DNA of 64,000 nt from Chrysophaeum taylorii (taxonomy: Eukaryota > Sar > Pelagophyceae > Pelagomonadales > Pelagomonadaceae): the NCBI GenBank assembly GCA_029834535.1, contig JAQMWT010000028.1, positions 310,001-374,000 on the forward strand. The letters are read 5' to 3'. This document shows positions 20,763 through 29,766 of the stretch, piece after piece. The first letter of the stretch is position 1, and the number at the start of each line of letters is the position of its first letter. Position numbers and translations under genes: made by a program. Below the pieces are notes generated by a model. It worked only from the letters and a program-made list of their open reading frames with translations, did not search any database and was not told the origin of the DNA.

Positions 20763-21932
20763 TTATTTCTGGGCGTCGGCGTTGACGAGGGGGAGTTGCT
20801 TCTTGTCGTCGGCGAGGGCGGTGGACTTATTCGCGGGATCCGGTGGTGGTCGGAGGAGGCCGCAGCAGGTGGCACGCTCGCCGTAGAGGAAGACGGCGTA
20901 GATGACGGCGGCGATGCCAAGGGCGATAAGGGAGTTGATCTGAAAGTCGAAGAGAAAGATCGAAACGACGGAGCTGAGGACGATCGAGCAGCCGAGCGCG
21001 ACGTCCTTGAGGACGGCGTCGGCGTAGCGTATTACGGTGCCAACCAGGAGGCCGCCGAAGGCGTTGAGTGCGATGCAGGCCCAGGTCACGCGGGTGTAGC
21101 CGTGAAAGAAGGTGGTTTGACCTTTGCGTATATCGGCGCCGGGTTTCGAGGCGACGAGGTTGGCATACCCCACGATCACCGAGTAGGCCGCGAGCTGGAG
21201 GTTTCGCGTCCAGAGGCCGACCTTGGCCCCTTTGAGGATCTTCTCGAAGTAGACCCCGGCGAGCGCGGAGACAACGGCGGCGGAGATTACGGAGGTCATG
21301 CCGAGGAGACGGGCAGCGTAGGCCACATCGGCGGTCGCCGCGGAGGGCTGGTTGCCGTCGAGCTGAACGCAGGCGACACCAAAGGCGAGGAGCGCGATGC
21401 CGAGCCACTTGTGTTTGGAGAGGCGGCGGCCGAGGAGCGCGACCGAGAGCGCGCCGCTCCAGACGATCTTGGTCTGGTACGAGACGGTGTAGGTCGCCGC
21501 ATCCAAGTAGGTCACCGCGACGTACTGGAGGTTGTTCTGGACGAGGTAGAGGAGCGCGGGCACGCTCGTCTTGAGGGCCTCGCGCGGGTGCTCCCAGGCC
21601 GAGCCGATCGAGCCCTGCTCGCGCAAAAGGAGGAGCGCGCAGGCGAGGCCCTTCAAGCACTCCTGCATTAAGACGGCCGTCTGCGTGATGAATTCATTTT
21701 CCCCCGGCATCGATCGCGTGTACCGCATCAATATGACGGCCCCCGTGTTTTGCACCACGAGGAGGCAGCAGACGAGATACTTAACCTCGACGCACTGGAC
21801 GCCGCCGCGGCGCTTCTTCTCCTTTTCCGCGGGCGGGGCGACGGCAGGCGCCTGGAGACTTCTCTCGACGTCGCTCGAGACGGGGATGATCGGCGCGTCT
21901 TCCTCCGGCGCACGCTCTCGGCGCGAAGACAT
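20763..21932 (-). CDS. Nucleotide-sugar transporter (SLC35A-like)
   Basis: Single exon, 389 residues from ATG 21932; the frame is open further upstream but has no other ATG. About ten transmembrane helices begin at KYLVCCLLVVQNTGAVILM. Family signatures are present: the LLYLVQNNLQYVAVTYLDA helix, the TYTVSYQTKIVWSGALSV motif with its conserved Gln-x-Lys, GRRLSKHKWLGIALLAFGV, and the late VIRYADAVLKDVAL and SIFLFDFQINSLIALG helices. Such proteins exchange UDP-sugars or CMP-sugars for the nucleoside monophosphate across Golgi or ER membranes. The substrate cannot be read from sequence. It shares a 55-bp intergenic region with the TylF-type methyltransferase, which could act in the same glycan pathway. 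Confidence 0.88.
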   Translation of the reverse strand: MSSRRERAPEEDAPIIPVSSDVERSLQAPAVAPPAEKEKKRRGGVQCVEVKYLVCCLLVVQNTGAVILMRYTRSMPGENEFITQTAVLMQECLKGLACALLLLREQGSIGSAWEHPREALKTSVPALLYLVQNNLQYVAVTYLDAATYTVSYQTKIVWSGALSVALLGRRLSKHKWLGIALLAFGVACVQLDGNQPSAATADVAYAARLLGMTSVISAAVVSALAGVYFEKILKGAKVGLWTRNLQLAAYSVIVGYANLVASKPGADIRKGQTTFFHGYTRVTWACIALNAFGGLLVGTVIRYADAVLKDVALGCSIVLSSVVSIFLFDFQINSLIALGIAAVIYAVFLYGERATCCGLLRPPPDPANKSTALADDKKQLPLVNADAQK

Positions 21933-21987
21933 GATGGCCGACACCTTTGGTGCTGCCAGCTCGAAATTTTCGGATTTCCGTTGCAAG
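21933..21987. promoter_or_regulatory. 55-bp bidirectional promoter region
   Basis: The ATGs of the divergent sugar-transporter and methyltransferase genes are only 55 bp apart. The promoters must overlap each other or the coding regions, and the genes may be co-regulated. No motif stands out. Confidence 0.45.
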
Positions 21988-23301
21988 ATGTCGTTGTGGT
22001 GTTTAACGACCCTCGTCGTCGTCGTCTTCGTTCGGGGCGACGACGCGGCGCGCCCCCCAAGGGGCGGCGCTCGGTCGTCGTCGTCCGTGGCCGCGCTCAA
22101 TGATCTGTGGGTCGCGGCGGTGGAGAATCGCGAGACGGCGACCGAGCTGTCGTCTGCCGTCTACGGTGCCGCGCGCCAGGCCGAGATCGCAGCGAAGACC
22201 GCCGCCCTCATCGCGCTCGACGGCACGCCCGCACCGGCGCCACTCGAGGCGCGCGCCGACTTTGACGACGGGTCCTTCGTCACGGTTCGAGCGAACGGAA
22301 CGTACGTCGTCGAGGCGCGGCCGCCGCAGCCGCCGCCGCGGGACGCCGCCGCGTCGATCATGGACCTCGAGTACGGGCGCGAGCTCTGCGACATGCCCGG
22401 CATGGACTCGACGCGGCGCGCGCCGAGCGCCGAAGAGCGCTACGTCGACGTCGTGAAGCGCCGGGCCCTGGGCTACGACGGGCGCGGGAGGTGGGACATA
22501 TGGTACGAGCGCGTCGCGACCGGCGGAGCCGCGCGCTGGCACCTCGCGGATCCGACCGTGCTCTCGTTCGCGCACCTGGGTTCCCTCAACCTCCTCGAGG
22601 TTGCGATCAAAGATTTGGTGCGCTCGGTCCCGGGCGACGTCGCCGAATGCGGCGTCTTTCGCGGCGGCACGGCCCTCGTCGCCGCCGCCGCGCTCGAGGC
22701 CTACGATCACGGTTCGCGCCTCGTGTGGGCATTGGATACCTTCGACGGCGTCCCCGACACGGACGAGCACACCAAGGCCTGGCCCGAGCGCTCCTACGCC
22801 GCGCCCGAGGACGACGTGCGCCGAAATTTCGGCACCGTCGGCCTCGAACGCCGCCTGCGCACCGTGCGAGGCCAATTCGGCCACCTCGTCGACTCCAACG
22901 CCTCCCTGCCCGCGCGGCTCGCCCTCCTGCGCGTCGACGCCGACACCTACCAAGGCACGCTCGACGCGCTCCGCCTCCTCTATGACGCGGTCTCGCCGCG
23001 CGGCGTCGTCATCGTCGACGACCACCACCTCGGCGGATGCCGGCGCGCCGTCCGCGACTTCCGCGCCGAGCGAAACATCACAGCGCCGCTCCTTCCCGCC
23101 CCGATCGACTACGTCCTCGGCTGCCCCCTCGACCACCGCCGCACCCGGTGGCTCGCCGAGGACCTCCTCTTCTTCTCCTCCTCAAAACAACAACAACAAC
23201 AACAACAACAACGCGCCGCCCAAAGTAGTAGTCCGAGACGACGCATCCTCACCGAGCCCATGTATGTCGCCCAAAACGTCTACTGGCGAAAAAAAAATTA
23301 A
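21988..23301 (+). CDS. Secretory TylF/macrocin-type O-methyltransferase
   Basis: Single exon, 437 residues from ATG 21988, where a signal peptide begins (MSLWCLTTLVVVVFVRG); the longer frame upstream is antisense to the transporter and not needed. The catalytic domain (about residues 200-400) has the SAM motif VPGDVAECGVFRGGTAL, the ALDTFDGVPDTD acidic loop that binds the SAM ribose, LRVDADTYQGTLDAL and the metal-binding VIVDDHHLGGCRRAV of the TylF family (PF05711). Bacterial members methylate sugar hydroxyls on antibiotics or glycans. With a signal peptide and a sugar transporter next door, a role in Golgi glycan methylation is a fair inference. A CAA-repeat encodes eight Gln near the C-terminus. 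Its stop is 1 bp from the stop of the convergent gene. Confidence 0.85.
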   Translation: MSLWCLTTLVVVVFVRGDDAARPPRGGARSSSSVAALNDLWVAAVENRETATELSSAVYGAARQAEIAAKTAALIALDGTPAPAPLEARADFDDGSFVTVRANGTYVVEARPPQPPPRDAAASIMDLEYGRELCDMPGMDSTRRAPSAEERYVDVVKRRALGYDGRGRWDIWYERVATGGAARWHLADPTVLSFAHLGSLNLLEVAIKDLVRSVPGDVAECGVFRGGTALVAAAALEAYDHGSRLVWALDTFDGVPDTDEHTKAWPERSYAAPEDDVRRNFGTVGLERRLRTVRGQFGHLVDSNASLPARLALLRVDADTYQGTLDALRLLYDAVSPRGVVIVDDHHLGGCRRAVRDFRAERNITAPLLPAPIDYVLGCPLDHRRTRWLAEDLLFFSSSKQQQQQQQQRAAQSSSPRRRILTEPMYVAQNVYWRKKN

Positions 23302-23302
23302 T

Positions 23303-24226
23303 TTAAACCCGTGGCGGCTGCTGCTGGAGCTGGAAGGTGTGGACGACCTCGTCCTCGCGGACCTCGGTCGCGAGGGAAACGACGGCGACGCGTTTTGGAC
23401 GGAGATAGGCGCGGAGGAGCTTGAGTTCAAAGTCGTTCTTCGCCGCCGCAGGGGCTTCGGCAAGAAGAAGAAAGGTCCGCGTCGACCACAAGTTGGCCGG
23501 AGCCTTGAGCGCGCACTTGAACGCGCGACCCTCGGAATCGACCGAAACCGAAACGCAAAAGCCCGCGCGACGCAGGCAATCGAAAAGGTGGCGCAGCGAG
23601 CCCGCCGCGTCCCTCGCGCTAAAGGACCGCAGCTTGTACCGCGTTCTGAGGTCGGCGAACATGGCCTTCCCGACGGCGTGCGCGTGTTCCTCGACGTCAG
23701 AAACAAAATCCGAGATCGCCGCGTACTGCGCCCAACTTATGTAATCGAAGAAATAGGGGTCGGCGAAGTCGCCGCGCTGCACCTCGGTGCGAAGCCCCGC
23801 GGCAAACGCCTCCCAGTGAACCTCGCGGATCTCGGCGAGCCGCGCTCGAAACTCCTCAACCCTCGACATCAACTTCTCCGCCGCGACGTTCGACGCCCGC
23901 ATAAGCAACACCGCCACGTCCTTCTCGAGGCGCGGCCGCCCCTCCACCCACGGCTCGACCACAAACGTCGCAACCTTTGTTGTTGCTTTCGTCGACGACT
24001 CGTCGGAGGGCGCGCTGCTCGGCCGCGACGACGACGACGACATTGTTGATCCCGCGCCGCGCGCGCCCGCCTTGGCGCGCTTCCACGCGCGCTCGAGCGC
24101 CATCAGCGTGATCGATCCAGACCGGTCCGCCTCAAGCTCGCACTCCACATCCCACCCCATCCGCGCGAGCCGCCGCGCGTCGGGGGGCCGCCCGCGCGGC
24201 GCGACCACCACAACCCGGCTCGGCAT
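23303..24226 (-). CDS. Conserved-looking protein of unknown function
   Basis: Single exon, 307 residues from ATG 24226 (MPSRVVVVAPRGR). The first ~35 residues hold a beta strand and PDARRLARMGWDVECEL, which could be a Rossmann-like edge. A Ser-rich linker follows, then a well-structured domain (about residues 95-300) with DPYFFDYISWAQYAAISDFV, HAVGKAMFADLRTRYKL and LKAPANLWSTRTFLLLAEA. The order of helices and strands suggests a small alpha/beta domain, but I cannot name it. It converges on the methyltransferase gene, with a single base between the stop codons. Confidence 0.65.
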   Translation of the reverse strand: MPSRVVVVAPRGRPPDARRLARMGWDVECELEADRSGSITLMALERAWKRAKAGARGAGSTMSSSSSRPSSAPSDESSTKATTKVATFVVEPWVEGRPRLEKDVAVLLMRASNVAAEKLMSRVEEFRARLAEIREVHWEAFAAGLRTEVQRGDFADPYFFDYISWAQYAAISDFVSDVEEHAHAVGKAMFADLRTRYKLRSFSARDAAGSLRHLFDCLRRAGFCVSVSVDSEGRAFKCALKAPANLWSTRTFLLLAEAPAAAKNDFELKLLRAYLRPKRVAVVSLATEVREDEVVHTFQLQQQPPRV

Positions 24227-24596
24227 GCTCTCCCTCGGCCTTCGCAACCTCCAGTCGACTTTTTTAAACCCTCGAATCGGGCAGCCTTACCGCGCCCAGC
24301 AGGTCGTCACACTTCGTCATCGGCGGCAGCATGCGTACGACGACCTAAGGGCGGGGCCCGTCGTCCTTCGCCTCCCCCGCGGCTCGGCGATGACCCCGAC
24401 TAGGCCCCCGGAGACGCCCCGCCCGCCTTTCAAGCATCCTCTCTCTACCTCCCCGCACAACCCACCAAAGCCCTTCAACGCGCGTGCCCCCCCCTCTACG
24501 ACGACTTTCATTTATTTTTCGCGCTGGGGGGAAGGAGCACGTCCTCGTGCCTGGCGTCGCCGTTTGAAAAAGCCCAGCGCGGCGACTACCGCGTCA
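24227..24596. other. Pyrimidine-rich intergenic stretch
   Basis: C/T-rich sequence upstream of the preceding gene; no gene or repeat recognised. Confidence 0.5.
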
Positions 24597-25935
24597 TCAA
24601 GGTCGACCTGTGTCGCGCGGTGGTTTTCTTGACGAATATTTCTGCTTCTCGCTTGTAGATGAAGGCGCGATAAACGCGGCCACCGACATGCAGAGGATAT
24701 TCACTGTCATCAGCAACGAAGTAACAATGTGGTCTGGAAGAGCCAGATGGAAGCTGATTTCAACTCGAAGAGGAGTGAAGACTTCCCCGTTGTGGCGTAC
24801 ATTCTCGAGTTTGGGGTGGTCATCAGGAGCCAGCGGCGAGGCGATAAAGGATATGTACGTGGGTTTGTCGGCTGCCACCTTGTCGTACAGCGAGTGCCAA
24901 CGCCATGTAAGCGGGATTTTGTTGCCAACAGTGTCCTGTTCGGTATACGGGTCCATGATACCAAGTTTTACGGCCTTATCTTTCGCCTTAACGTCCTCTT
25001 GATAGACTCGTCAATATGGCGTTCGTGAAATCGATACGGATCCTTCGCTGGGTCGATCCAGCTCTCCAATTCGATGATGACGCGCGGATCCGTGATGACA
25101 GTCGTAGTTCCGTCGCTGGTTGAGATTTCGGACATTACAATGGCCTCCATACCTTCGCGCGTTGGAGACCTTCGCGGTCGTATAGGTAAAACCGCACATG
25201 ATTGCTCACAGTCAGATTGACGTCGTTGTCCCAAACGGCGTCCGATCCGAGCGCGAATATAAAGTGTCGAGCCGCCTCTTCAAATTCCTTTCAACCAGAC
25301 CACGAAACTCCTCGGCCTTTACCTTGCTCATAAAATATAGGTCCGCAACGAGATTGCTAGTTGCCGACCATCATCTTCGTAGCCAATGATTCCGCATCGT
25401 TCACCGTCGCGTCCTTCTCCATAATACGCGCATGCGTCGTACGCCAAGCCGAACATCATTTCGCGGAGACCAGCAAGCGTGGCGCCTCTCGGAACGCGAA
25501 GATTGAGGTGCCATGCGTCGGGTTTAAGCTGCGTCAAGCCGTCGACAACGTCCTCGTCCACTGGTACGCCAGAACGCGCGCGACTCGCCAAGGTTCGCGC
25601 CCGCTTCTCGCTCCGCGCCGCCCGTTCGCGCTCCTCGTATCGATGGACGAACCGCTGCGACACATCGCGTTCTTCGGGTCTAACGTTGGCCGTTCGCAAC
25701 AGGGCGTTGTTGTCGGCGTCGTACACCTGCTCCTCGTCCTCGGGATCCTTCGTCACACGGAAACGATGGCCTCCCACAGTTCGACGATCTTCGACCGCTT
25801 CGTCACCTCCTCGGCCGGGTCGCAGTCAAGCGCGTATTGCATGAGCCGCGCGATCCGTTCGCGACGACGACGCGGTTCTTATCGTGCTTGGCTACAGACA
25901 TTTTATTACATTTACCCTACAGTCGGCTTTTGGAG
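24597..25935 (-). pseudogene. Broken gene of unknown family
   Basis: Coding-like sequence fills the minus strand from about 25935 down to 24597, but it is split over different frames and looks broken in about four places. The largest pieces are 25777-25328 (with QLKPDAWHLNLRVPRG, and LAYDACAYYGEGRDGERC), 25234-24968 (ITDPRVIIELESWIDP) and 24956-24597 (NKIPLTWRWHSLYDKVAADK, then FTPLRVEISFHLALPD). The pieces are in order and similar in codon use, so this was once a single gene of about 400 residues. I do not recognise the family; it may be a host gene relic or an old integrated element. Confidence 0.45.
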
Positions 25936-26086
25936 AGCCTTAATTGAACTCACACACGGCCCACCCCCCGCTTCGTAATCGACTTTTAATGACCCTCTCT
26001 GCGTACTCCTACACGCTCTGCGTGCTCACCGTCGATCGAGCACTCGTCCTTCACCTTTCTTAGCAGTCGAACCTTGAATCCCCTCT

Positions 26087-27597
26087 CTACAACTCGGGAC
26101 GAAGAATTGACTGGGCGGCGCCGAGCCAGGATCGGCGTTCCGGCCACATGTCCAACCCGAGGTTTTTCTCGAACATGCTGGAAAGGTGGTCGCGGCGCTT
26201 CGACGAAGGCCCGTCCTTGTACGCTTCGAGCTTGGCCCAGGCCGTGCCGTGGCCCGTGCCGAGGGGCGCAAAGGAGGCTAGGAGGGTGCGTGCTCGGGCG
26301 ACGACGTCGAATACTCGAGCCCCGACGTGGACGACGGGGATCGTGATGTTGTTGCCGGCCCAGCGAGGGCTGCACGAGGCCCGCACAAGCGGGTCCGTGG
26401 CGCCCGCGTTGGCCACCACGACAGCCCGCGCGCCAGCGGCTTGCGCATGCTGTGCCTTTTCCAGGAACCCACACCCCCCGCGGCGAACCACCAACGCCGC
26501 CGCGGTCGTTGGTTGCACGGGCCCGCAGGCGTCTTGGGGCTCGGCCATCGCCAGCAACGCGTCCATCGCTCGAGGCTCTGAACCCGCCCCCGCCGCGGGC
26601 ACAGCGGTCCCAAACGCCGCGAGCAGGTACTCGTAGGATTCGTCGCCGATCCGAAGCGCGCCGCCGTCGATCAGCTCGTTTTCGACAAAGTCACGGTCTC
26701 GCGTGGTGATGACCTCGCACAGCGAGTTGGTCGCCGTCCGCGTCTCCGAATGCTCAATGCAGTTCACTGGAACAAACGTGCCGTTGACAGCACCCTGCGG
26801 CCGCCGTCGCAGTTCGGCCACCACGTGCTCGCCCTCGGCCTGCGCGATCATCGCGACCGATATCCGGACGTCGTGCGCGTCTGGTCCGGGCGCGTGCATC
26901 ACGCCCGGCTCGTTGTTGACCAGCAACAACGCCGAGCCGGACGAAACGCTCCCCAGCGACTCGCTCGTCTTGTTGGCCTTGGTCCCAAACGTGCACGTGC
27001 CGCGCATTGCGACGACGATTGCCGGTGCTCCTCTGCTGCCAACTTCCGCGGCGTTGTGCAGGTACCCGCAGGCCTCGCTTGGCTCGGCGAGAAATATTGG
27101 CAGGCGGTGTGTGGTCGGCGTCTCCTCGCCAAAATGCGCTCTAAGGTACTGGATCGGCTGCGGCCAGCCGTCGACGTAGAGCCGACCCCAATGCGACCGC
27201 GCGCACAGCGTTTCCTCGGCCCGCACGTCCCCCGGCGGCGCGTGGTCCTTCGGCTCGAAGTCTAGCTTCGACATCACCTCGGGTAGCATTTGGACCTCGT
27301 CGCCAACCTGCCCAACGTGGTCATGACACCACCGCGGACGACCACCACCTTGAAGAAATTCTTCCATCTGCCCCCATCGTCGATGAGCCTCTCGTTGCGG
27401 ACGACCTCTTCCGCAGCGCTTCGGAACTCGAGGGGGTCCACGGCACGCCTGTAGTCCGGTCGCGCGGCCTTCACCACCACGTCGTACACGGTCGCCAGCG
27501 CGAACGCCACTGCTACGACTCCTCCGACACGCGTGCACAGCATTTCTTTCTTCTTGTTCGGCGTTGGCCCAACGGCCCACAAAACACTAACGGCCAT
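26087..27597 (-). CDS. Single-pass membrane protein with two PA domains, 2 exons
   Basis: Exon 1 from ATG 27597 (or 27543) to 27349 and exon 2 27307-26087 join in frame when the 41-bp GT-AG intron 27308-27348 is removed (WKNFFK then VGDEVQMLP). From 27597 the product is about 489 residues. A hydrophobic anchor (GGVVAVAFALATVYDVVV) lies near the N-terminus. Two protease-associated (PA) domains follow: the first around CGYLHNAAEVG, IVVAMRGTCTFGTKANKT; the second around ALVVRRGGCGFLEKAQHAQAAGA and IPVVHVGARVFDVV. PA domains bind peptides or cargo in vacuolar sorting receptors, some proteases and E3 ligases; no protease or RING domain is visible. It probably works in the endomembrane lumen, and its partner is unknown. 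Confidence 0.75.
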
Positions 27598-27616
27598 CTT
27601 CTTGTCCCCAACGACC

Positions 27617-27638
27617 TTTTTTTTTGGGGGGGGGGGGG
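27617..27638. repeat. T9-G13 homopolymer junction
   Basis: Nine T followed by thirteen G, 20 bp upstream of the PA-protein start. Confidence 0.9.
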
Positions 27639-27695
27639 CTCGTCCGTCCAGTGGTAGTCCCACCCACACAGGGTGCCGACAGGCACGAATGCTCG

Positions 27696-29637
27696 TCAGT
27701 CGTTGGGTGGCGCGAAGAGCGAGAGAAACTCCTGCACAGTACAAGCACCACAGAACTGCCGTAAAAAAAGCACGGTGGGGAGGAAAGGACTGACTGACCT
27801 CTCCAATGTTAGTTTCGAGTAGGGAGTCGTGGGGCTCGACGCGGAGGTGGCCCAAAGGACCGTCGTCTTCGCCAAAGGACGATTCCGAGGCGGTATCAAA
27901 AAGATCGTAGTCTTCGTCGCTGATGTAGTCGCTGCTGGAGTTTGCGAGATGATGATCGGACGTGTACGGTTCCAAAGGCCTCGTCGCTAGCGCCGGCGCG
28001 TTCCTCGCCAGCGCCGGCGCGTTCCTCGCCAGCGCCGGCGCGTTCCTCGCCGGGCCGTGCGGCTCCGAAGACCTTCCCGGCAGCACCGACGTCCCCAGCG
28101 CTTTCCTCGCCGAGCCGTGCGGCTCCGAAGACCTTCCCGGCAGCGCCGACTGCAGCTTGCGGGAGTAGTAGCTGGAGTGGTAGGTCGAGGGCGAGGCGCT
28201 CTCAGGCCGCATTGAAGCGGGCCCGCGGATGGAGGCGCCGAGCCGACGCTTCGCGGAGCGCCGCTGGTCGCTCGTCGTCGTCTTTAGATTGTTGTTGGTC
28301 GCGGACACCACCGAGTCCTCGCCAGGCCTGTCAATGCGCATGGAAGACTTGGCGGCGACGGCCCCGAGGTCCTTGAGCTGAAGCGGTGACCCATCGTTTG
28401 GCGTGACCTGGATTTTGAACGGACATGGAGCGAGCTCGTCGAGCGCTGCAAAGCCGTCTGCCTCTGGGTCGTGCATCTGTTCCATGTCGACGCGGCGCTG
28501 CTCCCAAGACTCGGTCGACTCATAAGAATCTTCGAGCTCTGAAGTCAAGGGCGATGAGTGAGACAATTGTTCGCGTCGCTCCTCGGGTCTTCTGCGCGCT
28601 GCGGACGTCATGCAACGAGGCGACGATCGCAGCATGATTCGAGGCGGGGCCACCGCTTCATCCTCTGGTTCGTCGTCCATGTGCTTGGGAAAAGCCTCCT
28701 TTTGCCGCGACGGTGGTCGATCTACGTCGAACGCCGACCACCCGTCGTCGAGGCTGTGAAGACGATGGATGGGGGAACACCGCGGCTTCTCGTCCAACGC
28801 TTTTCCACGAATCGCGAGAGGCTCTCGAGCATGCCGCTGTGCCGCGGATGCCGAGACAGTCTTCTCCCGCTTCGAGGGGTTCGTCGTCGTCCGAGAGCTG
28901 TGCGCCGACGTGGCTCGAACTTTTGCTTTGGCGCTCAGTTCGACGGCAGCCGCCTCGTCATCCTCTTCCAACGTTGCGTCGAGCGAACGTTGCCTCAAAA
29001 CGGGTGGACGGCGCAGCGGCAGCTTGCTGATGTGCTTGCCGGATTCTTCGTCATCGCGCGAATCATAAGGTTGCGTTGACCGCAAACATTCCATTCCCAC
29101 GAAGGACTCCTTACTACTTCGCCGCTCGCGCTCGCGAACGCCTAAAGGCCGGAACGCGCCGTGCACTACTGACGTGGAATCGCGGGCCGCGGGAGCGGCC
29201 GTCCATTGATTGCTGCTACGCACAAACGGCTGAGGCCGGCACCATGTCGGGGCCTCTACCGGCGGCTCTGCGAAGAACTGCGACCAATTGGTGTTGCTCT
29301 GCACCTCGTCGTCGGTGCTCCCCAGCGTATCGACGCTGTCTCGCAGCCGCGATGATGCATCGTCGTGAACACGAACGCGGCCAACAGACGGCGACGGTCG
29401 CATCCCGCCGGCGGAACGTCGATCGGCGCGGAGAGCACGGTTCAGTTCCGCCAAGTCCGAGCCCTGGCGGCAAAGGAGATTAGCCGCGCGTGGAGCATTT
29501 TCTCACTCACGTACCGAATTGTCTCTTGTCCGGGGTCTAAGTCCGAATTCGTCGTCCAAACCGACCAGGTCGTCGGCATCGCCCGTGGGCGTCGGCGCCG
29601 TCCCACTGCGGACCTCGAACATTGACTGGGCATGCAT
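27696..29637 (-). CDS. Large disordered protein with short tandem repeats, 3 exons
   Basis: Exons 29637-29515, 29463-27799 and 27755-27696 join through introns of 51 bp (GTACGTGAGT donor) and 43 bp, both phase 0, giving about 615 residues that end in FCGACTVQEFLSLFAPPND. Nearly all of the protein is charged, Ser/Arg/Pro-rich and probably disordered. A repeat region has two LPGRSSEPHG units followed by (ARNAPAL)x3, encoded by 21-bp GC-rich repeats near 27985-28060. There are acidic clusters (LEEDDEAAA, YISDEDYDLFD) and many Ser-Pro or Arg-x-x-Ser sites that could be phosphorylated. No domain is recognised. It is divergent from DRC4 with 129 bp between ATGs, but no link in function is shown. 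Confidence 0.65.
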
Positions 29638-29766
29638 GGTCGCGACGCTGTCGGTTACAGGGCTCGGGGAGATGCTGAGTTTTGCGCTACTTCAACATAT
29701 CCAAAGGTATCCTATCTTTCCTTAGAGAACCAGTAAAACGCCTCCCCCCTTCTTTCGTGGCAGGCG
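29638..29766. promoter_or_regulatory. Shared intergenic region upstream of DRC4
   Basis: 129 bp between divergent ATGs. No clear X-box or other ciliary-gene motif was found by eye. Confidence 0.4.

Noticed and set aside
21571-21987. N-terminal extension of the methyltransferase frame
   Set aside because: Antisense to the transporter coding region; ATG 21988 with a signal peptide explains the start.
22003-23136. 377-residue ORF antisense to the methyltransferase
   Set aside because: Mirror frame of a GC-rich gene with conserved catalytic motifs on the other strand.
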